The notes under the pieces: generated by a model
What the model was told of the DNA's origin: nothing
Seen by the model: only the letters and a program-made list of their open reading frames with translations
Databases searched by the model: none
Assembly (NCBI GenBank): GCA_028875335.1
Contig: JAPPEF010000320.1
Span: 1 to 36,902, forward strand
Direction: 5' to 3'
Origin: Gemmatimonadota bacterium
GTDB taxonomy: Bacteria; Latescibacterota; UBA2968; UBA8231
DNA: 36,902 nucleotides
Position numbers and translations under genes: made by a program
Shown here: positions 27,710 through 35,616 of the stretch, piece after piece
Layout of the letters: every line of letters begins with the position of its first letter
Position numbering within the stretch: the first letter of the stretch is position 1

Positions 27710-28768
27710 ATGCAGTTCTACGCGTTCGTCGCCCCTGGACTAGAGGAGATCGCCCAACGAGAAATCACGGCGCGCTTGGGAGCCGATCAGCAGGGTCGCC
27801 TGCGTGGCGTAGTGTTCTTTGCGACGGACGCCCCGCCGCAAGACTTGCTCGGATTGGGGACGACCGAGGATGTGTTCGCGCTGGTGGCGCGTGGTAGGGT
27901 GGAAACGTCGCGCAGGGGCTTGGAAGAGGCCGGCGCACTCGTAGCGGAGTCGCCGCTTTTTGAAGAGGCCGTGGGTGCGCATCGCCGCGCTCGTCCCAAG
28001 CGGATCAAGCGGATCACCTACCGGATAGTGGCTCAGCGTCGCGGCGGACAGCAGCGCTATGTGCGCCAAGAGATGCGCCGCGCCTTGCAGAAGGCTGTAG
28101 CGTGGCGCTTCCCGCGCTGGAAGCACATGGCCGAGCAAGCGCTGTTGGAGGTGTGGGGTTTGGAGGCCGGGGGTGAACTGCTCTGCGGGGTGCGCCTTTC
28201 CGACGAGACCATGCGCCACCGCACCTACAAGGTCGCGCAAGTGGAGGCTTCGCTGCGGCCAACGGTGGCGCGGGCCTTGGTGATGCTATCCGAGCCAGCG
28301 GACGGCGACGTCTTTCTCGATCCCATGTGTGGGGCCGGGACTATCCTCATCGAGCGGGGGATGCACAGTCGTTACTCCCAGCTTTTGGGCGGCGACATTC
28401 GCCCGGACGCTGTGGCTGCCACCCGCACAAACGTTGGTCCGCGCTACAAGCCGATTGACATTCGCCAATGGGATGCGCGGGATTTGCCGTTGGACGATGG
28501 CAGCGTCGATCGGGTGGTGTGCAACTTGCCTTTTGGCAAAAAGGTCGGCGAGCCGCAAGCGCTGCGCCCGCTCTACGAGGGCTTTGCTAGCGAGGTGGCG
28601 AGAGTTCTAAAGGCTGGTGGAGTGGCTGTGTGTTTGACCAGCGAGCGCACTTTGCTGGCCGAAGCATTCGGTGTATGGCCGGCGCTGTACATGGAGCGCG
28701 TGTTTCCGGTCGAGGTGCTGGGGCAAAAGGCGTTTTGTTGTAAATTGAAGAAGCTCGCTGAGTATTAG
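27710..28768 (+). CDS. THUMP-domain RNA guanine-N2 methyltransferase (Trm14/TrmN-like)
   Basis: The 352-residue protein has an N-terminal THUMP-like RNA-binding region (about 50-170, including RRARPKRIKRITYRIVAQRR). A Rossmann methyltransferase domain of the UPF0020 class follows. SAM-binding motif I is VFLDPMCGAGTILIERGM. The catalytic motif IV reads RVVCNLPFGKKVGEP; NLPFG replaces the usual NPPY and is typical of the Trm14/THUMPD3 tRNA m2G6 branch. The family methylates N2 of guanosine, most likely in tRNA here, although an rRNA target cannot be excluded. ATG 27710 is two bases after the creatininase stop; a frame extending to 27542 overlaps that gene and is rejected. Confidence 0.87.
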   Translation: MQFYAFVAPGLEEIAQREITARLGADQQGRLRGVVFFATDAPPQDLLGLGTTEDVFALVARGRVETSRRGLEEAGALVAESPLFEEAVGAHRRARPKRIKRITYRIVAQRRGGQQRYVRQEMRRALQKAVAWRFPRWKHMAEQALLEVWGLEAGGELLCGVRLSDETMRHRTYKVAQVEASLRPTVARALVMLSEPADGDVFLDPMCGAGTILIERGMHSRYSQLLGGDIRPDAVAATRTNVGPRYKPIDIRQWDARDLPLDDGSVDRVVCNLPFGKKVGEPQALRPLYEGFASEVARVLKAGGVAVCLTSERTLLAEAFGVWPALYMERVFPVEVLGQKAFCCKLKKLAEY

Positions 28769-28811
28769 ATCGGCGAATGAGACATCACATTACAAACACA
28801 AGGAGATTGTC

Positions 28812-29600
28812 ATGGCTGATTTTACGGGTCAAGTAGTTATCGTCACCGGTGGTGCCCAAGGCATTGGCGGGGGGATTTCGCGGGCGTTTGCTGGCGCAGG
28901 GGCGCAGGTCGCCGTGTTGGATATAGACGCGGAGGCTGGCGCGGCCTTGGCCGAGGAAGAGGGCCAGATCCGCTTTTTTGAGGCCGACGTGGCCAGCGAC
29001 GAGGTTTGCGCTCAGACTGTGGGGCAGATCATCGAGGATTGGGGCCGCGTTGACGTGTTGTGCAACAACGTCGGCATCCAGCCCGTGCCTAGCTATAAGC
29101 TGGCTCACGAACTGCCGGTAGAGATGTGGGACTGGATTATTGACGTCAATCTGAAGAGCTTCTTCCTGATGGCTAGGCACTGTCTGCCGCAGATGATGGA
29201 GCAGGGCAAGGGAGTTATCATCAACACGGCCAGCGTCCAGGGCTTGCAGTCGGCGTCGATGGTTTCGGCGTATGCTGCAAGCAAGGGAGGGATTATTTCT
29301 ATGACGCGGCAGCTTGCGCTCGACTACGCCAAGTATGGGATTCGGGTTTTAGCGGTCAATCCAGGGGGCATTCAGACGCCGTTAGTCGATGAGGTGATCG
29401 AGGCATTCGGCCACGAGCGCGAGCAATTCTTCAAGGATTACGCCAAGCTGCATCCGATTGGACGCTATGGGCAGCCGGAAGACATCGCCAATGCCATGTT
29501 GTTCTTGGCTAGCGACAAGGCGTCGTTTATGACTGGCGAGAATGTCTGCGTTGATGGGGGGTTGATGGCTAAGGGAGCGTGGGCTGAGGTTGAGGAGTGA
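28812..29600 (+). CDS. Short-chain dehydrogenase/reductase (SDR)
   Basis: The 262-residue protein is a classical SDR. The cofactor motif TGGAQGIG is at residues 12-19, the NNVG motif at 85-88, and the catalytic triad is S141, Y154 and K158 in SVQGLQ...SAYAASKGG. VNPGGIQTP follows as usual. D37 at the end of beta-2 (VAVLDID) favours NAD(H) over NADP(H). A clear AAGGAG lies nine bases before the ATG. The gene stands apart from the RNA methyltransferase by 43 bases. The substrate is unknown; sugar or polyol oxidation would fit the neighbourhood. Confidence 0.92.
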   Translation: MADFTGQVVIVTGGAQGIGGGISRAFAGAGAQVAVLDIDAEAGAALAEEEGQIRFFEADVASDEVCAQTVGQIIEDWGRVDVLCNNVGIQPVPSYKLAHELPVEMWDWIIDVNLKSFFLMARHCLPQMMEQGKGVIINTASVQGLQSASMVSAYAASKGGIISMTRQLALDYAKYGIRVLAVNPGGIQTPLVDEVIEAFGHEREQFFKDYAKLHPIGRYGQPEDIANAMLFLASDKASFMTGENVCVDGGLMAKGAWAEVEE

Positions 29601-29648
29601 GGGAGCGGACTTGTTGCCGAAATAGTTTAGTGAAGAAGAAGGAACGTA

Positions 29649-30560
29649 ATGGCAGGATTTTCGAATCAACCTCTAAATCTGCAAAAGGCGATTCGGCAGC
29701 AAGCACTGGTACATAAGCAGTTTGCTGAACAGTTTCGGCGACGTAACGAAGAATTTTCAAAGCGTCTTGCTGAGCAGTGGAGACAATGTAACGAAGAATT
29801 TTCAAAACGCCTTGCTGAGCAGCAGAGACAAATTACGGAGCAGCAGCAGAAACAATTTGCTGAATTGTGGAGACAATTTGAGGAGCAGTTTCGGCGACTT
29901 TCCAATGAGTTTGATGAGCAACTTCGACGACGTAACGAAGAAATACCGGAGAAATACCGGAAGGGTCTGCAGCGGCTAGGAGAAGAAGGTTGGTTTCTTG
30001 ATCCAGAAATGCCGGTATCCCTACTACAAGAAACTGAACGTCTATTTGATGAACATCCGGACGAAATAGCGGAGGGGCTAAGTAATTTCTTTAGAACGCG
30101 ACTTGACGTTATTGAGGAGGCACTTATCGATTCGTATCCTCATCGCGGTCACTTATTTCAACAAGCTTTCGAAGCTCACCGTGAGGGGAAGTATGGTCTC
30201 TCGATACCAGTATTCCTTACCCAAGCGGATGGTATTTTCTGGGAGCAAACTTCTGAGAAACAGAATCTGTTCATGTCTTCTATACAACGTGAGAGAGCGT
30301 ACAGTGAATATGTTTCGCAGATTTCAAACAGCCACATTGTAATCTACTTACATCCTCTTTCAATCCCCTTGCCTCTGTGGATGAATCGGAATGAAAGGGC
30401 TGAGAGAGGCGATCCCTGCGTCGGACTAAATCGACACCAAGTGCTTCACAGTGAATCGGTAGATTATGGCACCGAGCAGAACAGCCTCAAGGCTATCTCG
30501 TTGCTAAGTTACCTTCGCTGGATACTTAGTAAGACTGATGAACGAGCGGGCGATGATTGA
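29649..30560 (+). CDS. Coiled-coil protein with HEPN-like RxxxxH motif
   Basis: The 303-residue protein has an extremely charged coiled coil at about 10-105, built from Gln/Glu/Arg-rich repeats including RNEEFSKRLAEQWRQ and CNEEFSKRLAEQQRQ. The globular C-terminal half ends with LNRHQVLHSESVDYGTEQNS followed by LKAISLLSYL. R262 and H267 form an Rx4H motif in the place where HEPN ribonucleases and Abi-C-like domains keep theirs, followed by the usual downstream helix. I infer a HEPN-like fold, possibly an RNA-targeting defence or toxin protein, but full-length homology is not recognised. AAGGAA lies before the ATG. It opens the AT-richer islet that also contains the ATPase-TOPRIM pair. Confidence 0.7.
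   Translation: MAGFSNQPLNLQKAIRQQALVHKQFAEQFRRRNEEFSKRLAEQWRQCNEEFSKRLAEQQRQITEQQQKQFAELWRQFEEQFRRLSNEFDEQLRRRNEEIPEKYRKGLQRLGEEGWFLDPEMPVSLLQETERLFDEHPDEIAEGLSNFFRTRLDVIEEALIDSYPHRGHLFQQAFEAHREGKYGLSIPVFLTQADGIFWEQTSEKQNLFMSSIQRERAYSEYVSQISNSHIVIYLHPLSIPLPLWMNRNERAERGDPCVGLNRHQVLHSESVDYGTEQNSLKAISLLSYLRWILSKTDERAGDD
29743..29832 (+). repeat. Two tandem 45-bp repeats in the coiled-coil gene
   Basis: Units 29743-29787 and 29788-29832 are near identical and encode the 15-residue block x-NEEFSKRLAEQ-x-RQ twice. A degenerate third start (GTAACGAAGAA) appears near 29933. In-frame 45-bp units permit length variation without frameshift. Confidence 0.85.
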
Positions 30561-30595
30561 TGGACCGCAATGTCTACGGCGGCCTGTAGTAATAA

Positions 30596-30736
30596 GACGC
30601 TGAATATGTCCTCCACACCTTCCCAATCATCCACCGCGAAAATGAAGCCGCCTTCGGAACATATCGCACCCGAGATATGACGCTGGCGTATATGAATGCG
30701 CTGGAAGCGGAGGATACGGAAGTGGTGGCGGTGTAG
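30596..30736 (+). pseudogene. C-terminal relic of a type IIG-like restriction-modification enzyme
   Basis: A frame opening after a stop at 30593 reads AEYVLHTFPIIHRENEAAFG followed by TYRTRDMTLAYMNALEAED and a stop at 30734-30736. The phrase HTFPIxxRxxEAAxGxYRTR is the conserved C-terminal tail of many large Eco57I-type or related DNA methyltransferase-nuclease proteins. No methyltransferase motifs remain upstream, because the HEPN-like gene ends at 30560. It is therefore the scar of a deleted restriction system next to the ATPase-TOPRIM pair. Confidence 0.6.
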
Positions 30737-30818
30737 ATGACTCATTGACTTAGTTCAAGATTCAGCGGTACATTCCATTCGTTCAAAACTCTCGCCCTCG
30801 AAAGAAGGTACCAACGCT

Positions 30819-31964
30819 ATGTCCCAAGAACGACTCGATGACTGCCTGCATCTTCCGAGCCTGTCGATAAAAGGGTTTCGGGGAATCAAGGAGCTTTCCA
30901 TTGAGCGGTTGGGCCGCGTGACGCTGCTGGCGGGGAAGAATGGCGTCGGCAAGACGACCATTTTAGATGCCGTCCAAGTCTATGCGGCGCGGGGCCGCCC
31001 TTCCGTGCTGTCCGAACTACTAGAGAGCCGCGAAGAGATCTCTGCCGCTACCGACGAAAATGACGAAAGCATAGAGGCACCTGATTTTGCGGCCCTATTT
31101 TACGGACGGAATGCGTCGGGGGCCTGCATCTCGATCGGTCCAAAAAGTGACTCAGATCAACTCCGGATTGAGTGGACTGCTCTGAGCGATGAGCAGGTGT
31201 CTCGTCTCGAAGAATTTCTACATGGCTTTATTACTAATGGCCATACTCAGGCATTAAAAATCGTATTTCAAGATGCTGAACAGGTCCTCCCATTGTTTCT
31301 AACCCCAAAACTGGCTACAGATAAAATAGGATACCAATACGTACGGCGTTTATTGAAAGAAGCCGAATCGCCATCCCCAATAGAGTATCATTCTTTGGAT
31401 CCAGGTCTATTGAGCAATAACGAAATTGCACGGTTCTGGGACGCTATCGCACTGACGGATGATGAAGACCGAGCGGTGCAGGCTCTGAAACTGATCCTCG
31501 GCAACGAGGTGGATCGCGTGGCGGTGATCGGGGACGACGACCCACGTTCACTTTACAGAGGGTATGGTCGGCGAGTGGTCGTAAAACTCCAGGGTCAAGC
31601 TCGTCCAGTTCCTTTGAAAAGTTTGGGTGATGGGGCACTGCGCCTATTCAGCGTTGCCTTGGCGCAGACCAATAGCCGGGGCGGTTTCCTACTCATCGAC
31701 GAAGCAGAAAATGGCATTCACCATTCTATGCAGCCTGATTTCTGGCGCATGGTTTTTAAGACTGCGTACGCAAACAACGTCCAGGTCATTGCAACGACGC
31801 ACAGCTTTGACTGCGTGCGCGGCTTCGCACAAGCAGCAGTCGAGTGCGAGGAAGTCGAAGGTGCGCTTGTGCGTATTGAACGAAAAGATGAGGAGATGTG
31901 GGGGGTCGAGTATTCGGAAAGCGATCTCAGAATCGCCGCTGAACAACGTATTGAGGTGAGGTAG
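30819..31964 (+). CDS. ABC-type AAA ATPase (AAA_15/AAA_21, OLD/AriA-like)
   Basis: The 381-residue ATPase starts with a SMC/RecF-like head: LSIKGFRGIKELSIERLGRV, then Walker A GKNGVGKT at residues 39-46. An ABC-signature-like LKSLGDGALRLFSVALAQ lies near 265-282, Walker B FLLIDEAENGIHHSM near 289-303, and the switch His in VIATTHSFDC near 325. This is the architecture of the ATPase half of OLD nucleases and of PARIS AriA. No TOPRIM domain is fused; instead a separate TOPRIM-like gene begins four bases after the stop. An AGAAGG ribosome binding site precedes the ATG. It probably senses an invader-linked signal and controls the downstream protein; that is inference from analogous systems. Confidence 0.88.
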   Translation: MSQERLDDCLHLPSLSIKGFRGIKELSIERLGRVTLLAGKNGVGKTTILDAVQVYAARGRPSVLSELLESREEISAATDENDESIEAPDFAALFYGRNASGACISIGPKSDSDQLRIEWTALSDEQVSRLEEFLHGFITNGHTQALKIVFQDAEQVLPLFLTPKLATDKIGYQYVRRLLKEAESPSPIEYHSLDPGLLSNNEIARFWDAIALTDDEDRAVQALKLILGNEVDRVAVIGDDDPRSLYRGYGRRVVVKLQGQARPVPLKSLGDGALRLFSVALAQTNSRGGFLLIDEAENGIHHSMQPDFWRMVFKTAYANNVQVIATTHSFDCVRGFAQAAVECEEVEGALVRIERKDEEMWGVEYSESDLRIAAEQRIEVR

Positions 31965-31968
31965 GTGG

Positions 31969-32583
31969 ATGGATAATAATGACCGCGTCCTCCTCGTTGA
32001 AGGACAAGACGACGAGCATGTTGTTCGCCATCTGTGCCTTCGCAGCCAGCCAATACCGCCATTCCAGATAGAGAATAAGCTCAACGTCGATAATCTTCTT
32101 GACTCCATTAAACAGGAAGTCAGAGTTCCCGGTCGTAACGCCGTCGGCATCCTCGTGGACGCGAATGACGATTTAAACGCCCGCTGGAGTGCTGTCGCGA
32201 ACAGGCTCCGAGAGGGGAATATCGAGGTGCCTCGTATCCCTGAATCAAATGGGACTCTCATAGACCGCACTACCCGTACCCCTCGCGTCGGCATCTGGTT
32301 GATGCCCGACAACACATCGCCCGGTGAACTCGAAAATTTCGTCTCAGAGATGATTCCCAACGACGATCCAGTATGGCCGCGATCCCAGAGCTACATTGAC
32401 GGCATTCCAAAGTCTGACCGAAATTTTACCGGGAAAAAGGTCCCGCGAGCTAAAGTCCACGCTTGGTTGGCGACGAGAGAGGAGCCTAGGAAAATGGGTG
32501 TCGCCATTGGCGCACGAGATTTGCACACTGATGGAACACTCAGCACAGCGTTCGCTAATTGGCTACAGCAACTGTTTGAGTGA
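31969..32583 (+). CDS. DUF3226 TOPRIM-like protein
   Basis: The 204-residue protein matches DUF3226. The first acidic motif is RVLLVEGQDDEHVV, with E11 as the TOPRIM glutamate. The second is AVGILVDANDDLNARW, with D64 and D67/D68 as the DxD-type metal site. The characteristic PRVGIWLMPDNTSPGELENF follows, and the tail VHAWLATREEPRKMGVAIGA ends in the usual AFANWLQQLFE. TOPRIM folds occur in OLD nucleases, in topoisomerases and in AriB of PARIS. Its gene follows the ATPase by four bases, so both come from one transcript. The family has no established function; a metal-dependent nuclease effector is the natural hypothesis. Confidence 0.85.
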   Translation: MDNNDRVLLVEGQDDEHVVRHLCLRSQPIPPFQIENKLNVDNLLDSIKQEVRVPGRNAVGILVDANDDLNARWSAVANRLREGNIEVPRIPESNGTLIDRTTRTPRVGIWLMPDNTSPGELENFVSEMIPNDDPVWPRSQSYIDGIPKSDRNFTGKKVPRAKVHAWLATREEPRKMGVAIGARDLHTDGTLSTAFANWLQQLFE

Positions 32584-32606
32584 AACGCTGGCGATTGAGG
32601 AAAAAG

Positions 32607-32780
32607 ATGATGACGCACAAAGAATTGATCGCAAAAATGCGATCGCAGCCTAAATACAAAGAAAAGTATGATGAAGCAGCACCCGAGTTTGAATTGCTGT
32701 GCAAGATGCTCAAAGCGCGAAAACGCGCTGATGCAGAAGGAAGATGCCTTGATGAATACTACAAAAGAGACAGAATTTGA
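32607..32780 (+). pseudogene. Truncated antitoxin-like (XRE N-terminal) fragment
   Basis: A frame of 57 residues starts MMTHKELIAKMRSQPKYKEK and continues YDEAAPEFELLCKMLKARKR. This resembles the N-terminal helices of XRE-family antitoxins, where ARKxAGLTQxxVAxRMG should follow. Here the reading breaks at ARKRADAEGRC and ends without a helix-turn-helix. GAGGA lies a few bases before the ATG. It may be a decayed or recombined antitoxin gene; a functional short protein cannot be excluded. Confidence 0.5.
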
Positions 32781-32919
32781 TTATCAGACGTATATGAAAG
32801 AAAGCGCTCAAGGGCCAAGCAAAATTAATCGTGGAACAAAGGCGCGTGAAAAACGACGCGAGGCCGCCAAAGCGCGGATTTCTCAAAAACTACAACAAGA
32901 CGATAGAACAGAACCCTGA
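32752..32919 (+). CDS. Small basic hypothetical protein
   Basis: A 55-residue frame overlaps the end of the antitoxin-like fragment in another frame. It starts MNTTKETEFDYQTYMKESAQ and has a very basic middle, NRGTKAREKRREAAKARISQ. AAGGAA lies about ten bases upstream of the ATG. I do not recognise the family. It could be a small RNA- or DNA-binding protein, an antitoxin, or the continuation of the truncated upstream gene after a frameshift near 32730. The 367 bases between 32584 and 32950 hold nothing else that I can support. Confidence 0.35.
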   Translation: MNTTKETEFDYQTYMKESAQGPSKINRGTKAREKRREAAKARISQKLQQDDRTEP

Positions 32920-32950
32920 CGATTCCTCTGCCTGACCCTCGGTTTGATCA

Positions 32951-34528
32951 TCAGTGAGAAATAGCCAATTCGACGCCGGTCAGTATCACTTGCTCGCGGC
33001 GATCTTTTTGCTCCGCCACTAGCCGCACGGCGATCTCGTTAGCACCCTGCCGCAAAAAAGAACCATCCACTGCAAATTCCACGCTGACCCCTTCCATTTT
33101 TTGCTCAACTGGACGGGTGGGATAGCTGGCCCAAAACAGCGGCGCTGCCAGTTCGCGCGACCACCCATCGCCGGAGACTTGAGCTTGGTCCCAAGGGAGG
33201 GCGCGGCCGTTGAGTTCGACTTCGAGGCGGTCCTCCGAGGGAAGGTGATCCAAACGCAAGGCCAAGCCGCCGGTGGCGTCGGCCACATCATCGGCGACGC
33301 GGATGCGGAGCGTCGGCCCCAAGCTTGGGCTGTCGGTGGGCAAGGGCACGGGAAGCGGCGTCGAGGGGTGGGCCAAACGGAAGGCAGCGCTGTGGCCCTC
33401 GGTGGGGCTGAAGGACATGGTGCCGCTGATTTCGTAGCACTTGTCGAGTTTTTTCAGGGTTTCGAGGTCGGAGAATTCAGCGGCGGTTTGGCGGTTCCAC
33501 TCGGGCGACATGGTGTAGAAGTTGTACAGATAAATGCCGTCGGCCCCGTCGGTGAGCCAGCGCAGGGCCAAGGCGCGGAGGAAGTGCCGGTCGCTGTGGC
33601 GGGTGGCCTCGATGCAGCCATAGACGAGGCAAGGAGTAGAGGCCGCAGCGCGGACGAATTCATCGACCGGGGTCTCGAAGGAGATAAAGCCGCCGCCAAC
33701 GACGACGATATCGACGAGGCCGGTCTCAATCCATTCGTCGACGTCGAGGCCAATGCGCCGAGAGTCGGCCAAGGTCGGGGGGACGCGGACGGCCAGTTGT
33801 AAAGGCTTGCCCCGTTGGGCACTGACCTCGTCGAGCCGCGCCTTGATCTTTTGCACCAGATCGGTCATCAGGTAGCTGTTGGCCGTGGCTTCTGCCATGC
33901 GGAAGAAGGCCGAATGGCGCATGAAGTCCAGTTCGATGCCATCGACGTCAAAGCGCTCGAAGACCTCGCAGGCGATGCGCCGCGTGTGTTCGCGCACCTC
34001 GGCGCGGGCGTAGTCGAGGCCGGTGCGGATGCCCCACTCGACCGACTTTTCGGGAAATTCTTCGCCGGGACGGCCAATGAGCAGGTGGGGCTGCTCGCGG
34101 CGGAAGCGACCGTAGCCGGGATGGGACGGGTCGATCACGTAGTGGCTGTTCATGCGCACGCGCGGGAAAAAAGGGAGCTCTGCCTCATGGCACAGTCGCG
34201 CAAGCGCGGTCAATGGTCCGCCGCACTCGGTGATCAGGCCCTGTAGATTGGCGGCGATCCGGTCTTCGACGCCGGGGGTGGCCGAGTGGACGAAGGAAGG
34301 GGCTGTGGCGTCGAGGTCGCTGCGGTCGTCGCCGAATTTCTCGCCAATCTCCGTCTCAAACTGATAGACCTCGTGATCGCCCGTGCTCCACCAGAGCGCG
34401 CCGCCGGTGCCAGCATAGCCATCGACGATTTTCTCTTTGAGGTCGGCGACCGAGACGTTTTCCTCGGCCGTGAAAATCCAGCCGTCGTCGGTGAAGATGA
34501 TGGGTGGTGCTTTGGGCTTGGAGGCCAT
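32951..34528 (-). CDS. Glycoside-hydrolase-like TIM-barrel protein
   Basis: The 525-residue protein looks like a GHL/DUF187-related (beta/alpha)8 barrel with a C-terminal beta domain. Signature stretches are RVRMNSHYVIDPSHPGYGRF, CEVFERFDVDGIELDFMRHS (ELDFMR resembles the barrel strand that carries catalytic Asp), LAVRVPPTLADSRRIGLDVD, and LRWLTDGADGIYLYNFYTM. The beta-sandwich tail (about 410-525) resembles domains appended to such enzymes. I see no signal peptide. ATG 34528 is used because AAAGGA lies seven bases upstream; the in-frame start at 34555 overlaps the preceding gene. It is the third gene of a leftward operon with an oxidoreductase and a cupin. The substrate is unknown. Confidence 0.78.
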   Translation of the reverse strand: MASKPKAPPIIFTDDGWIFTAEENVSVADLKEKIVDGYAGTGGALWWSTGDHEVYQFETEIGEKFGDDRSDLDATAPSFVHSATPGVEDRIAANLQGLITECGGPLTALARLCHEAELPFFPRVRMNSHYVIDPSHPGYGRFRREQPHLLIGRPGEEFPEKSVEWGIRTGLDYARAEVREHTRRIACEVFERFDVDGIELDFMRHSAFFRMAEATANSYLMTDLVQKIKARLDEVSAQRGKPLQLAVRVPPTLADSRRIGLDVDEWIETGLVDIVVVGGGFISFETPVDEFVRAAASTPCLVYGCIEATRHSDRHFLRALALRWLTDGADGIYLYNFYTMSPEWNRQTAAEFSDLETLKKLDKCYEISGTMSFSPTEGHSAAFRLAHPSTPLPVPLPTDSPSLGPTLRIRVADDVADATGGLALRLDHLPSEDRLEVELNGRALPWDQAQVSGDGWSRELAAPLFWASYPTRPVEQKMEGVSVEFAVDGSFLRQGANEIAVRLVAEQKDRREQVILTGVELAISH

Positions 34529-34541
34529 GTTGCTTCCTTTG

Positions 34542-35615
34542 TTAGCGGTCTGCATAGGCTTTGATGATGTCGATGATCAAGGCGATGTCGCAGCGGGCGT
34601 CTTCTAGGGGAGTACGCGGCTGCGCACCCTCGGTGATGCAGGCGTGGAAGTGCTTCAGCTCGCGGACGAAAGGGCCTTCCCACGCGATGGCCGGGCGGTG
34701 GACGATGGCCTCGCCGGATTCGTCGAGGGTCTGAATTTCCAGGGTGGAGAGGATACCCCGCGAGAAGCCGGTCGGATAAGAGAGTAACACGCGGCGGTCG
34801 TCGCCGCAGACTTCGAGGGTCTCTTTGAAGTCGCGCACGTCTTTTAGCTCGACCCAGGTTGCCGCACAGCGTGCGCCGTTGGCATAAGAGAGCATGGTGC
34901 TGACGCCCCAGCCTTCGTACCAGATCTCGGTGCTGGAGACTCTTTCGGGCATACCCATGATGGCGCGCAGGCCGTAGATGTCGTGGATCATGCTGCCGGA
35001 GAGGTGGCCAAAGGCAGACTGTACGTCGGCGGGGACTTCGCCGATGGCCTCGCGCACGGCCGCCGCGCGGGCCGCGCTCGTCTGCTCGACGGCATCAGCG
35101 GGTATATCGTCGGTGCGGTGTAGGCGGAAGTGCGCTAGATGATGCGAGTTGTTGGTGTGCAAGTGGTGGATCTGGACGAAGCGGATCGCGGCCATGTCAG
35201 CGGCAGCGCGCGCCGCGGCCTCAAAGGCAGGGTCGTACACTTTCATGTAACCAGCTAAGCCAACAGTACCAGCCGCCTGCCGGGCGGCGATGATCCGGTC
35301 GGCTTCTTGCAGCGAAAAGCAGATCGGCTTTTCGATGAAGACGTGTTTGCCGGCCTCAAAGGCGGAGACGGCGATCTCGGTCTTGGGATCGGTGTGGCAC
35401 AGGAGTACGGCGTCAAGGTCGGCAGCGAGCAGCGCGCGCCAGTCGTCGGTGTGGCGCGGCACGTGAAATTCCTGTGCCACGGTCTGCGCCAAGCTCGGCG
35501 AGATGTCGCAGACCATCTCGACGGAAAACAGGTCCTTGAGCGCGGTGAGGTTGGGTAGGTGCTGGACTTGGGCGACGGCTCCACAGCCGACGATGCCGAT
35601 GCGGACGGGAGCCAT
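34542..35615 (-). CDS. Gfo/Idh/MocA family oxidoreductase
   Basis: The 357-residue protein opens with the Rossmann motif IGIVGCGAVAQVQHLPNL and has the conserved HVFIEKPICFSLQEADRI, where Lys of EKP is the cofactor/catalytic residue. The C-terminal substrate domain has GHLSGSMIHDIYGLRAIMG, in which the His is in the expected active-site position. An AGGTGG sequence lies about nine bases upstream of the ATG. It follows the cupin gene by one base and precedes the glycoside-hydrolase-like gene by 13. The group suggests uptake-independent processing of a sugar or polyol, but the substrate cannot be named. Confidence 0.87.
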   Translation of the reverse strand: MAPVRIGIVGCGAVAQVQHLPNLTALKDLFSVEMVCDISPSLAQTVAQEFHVPRHTDDWRALLAADLDAVLLCHTDPKTEIAVSAFEAGKHVFIEKPICFSLQEADRIIAARQAAGTVGLAGYMKVYDPAFEAAARAAADMAAIRFVQIHHLHTNNSHHLAHFRLHRTDDIPADAVEQTSAARAAAVREAIGEVPADVQSAFGHLSGSMIHDIYGLRAIMGMPERVSSTEIWYEGWGVSTMLSYANGARCAATWVELKDVRDFKETLEVCGDDRRVLLSYPTGFSRGILSTLEIQTLDESGEAIVHRPAIAWEGPFVRELKHFHACITEGAQPRTPLEDARCDIALIIDIIKAYADR

Positions 35616-35616
35616 G

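Noticed and set aside
29743..29832. Possible CRISPR-like array
   Set aside because: The two 45-bp units are directly adjacent, without spacers, and are in-frame coding repeats of the coiled coil.
33101..33802. 233-codon plus-strand frame opposite the glycoside-hydrolase-like gene
   Set aside because: Gly/Ala/Arg-rich antisense shadow with no recognisable domain.
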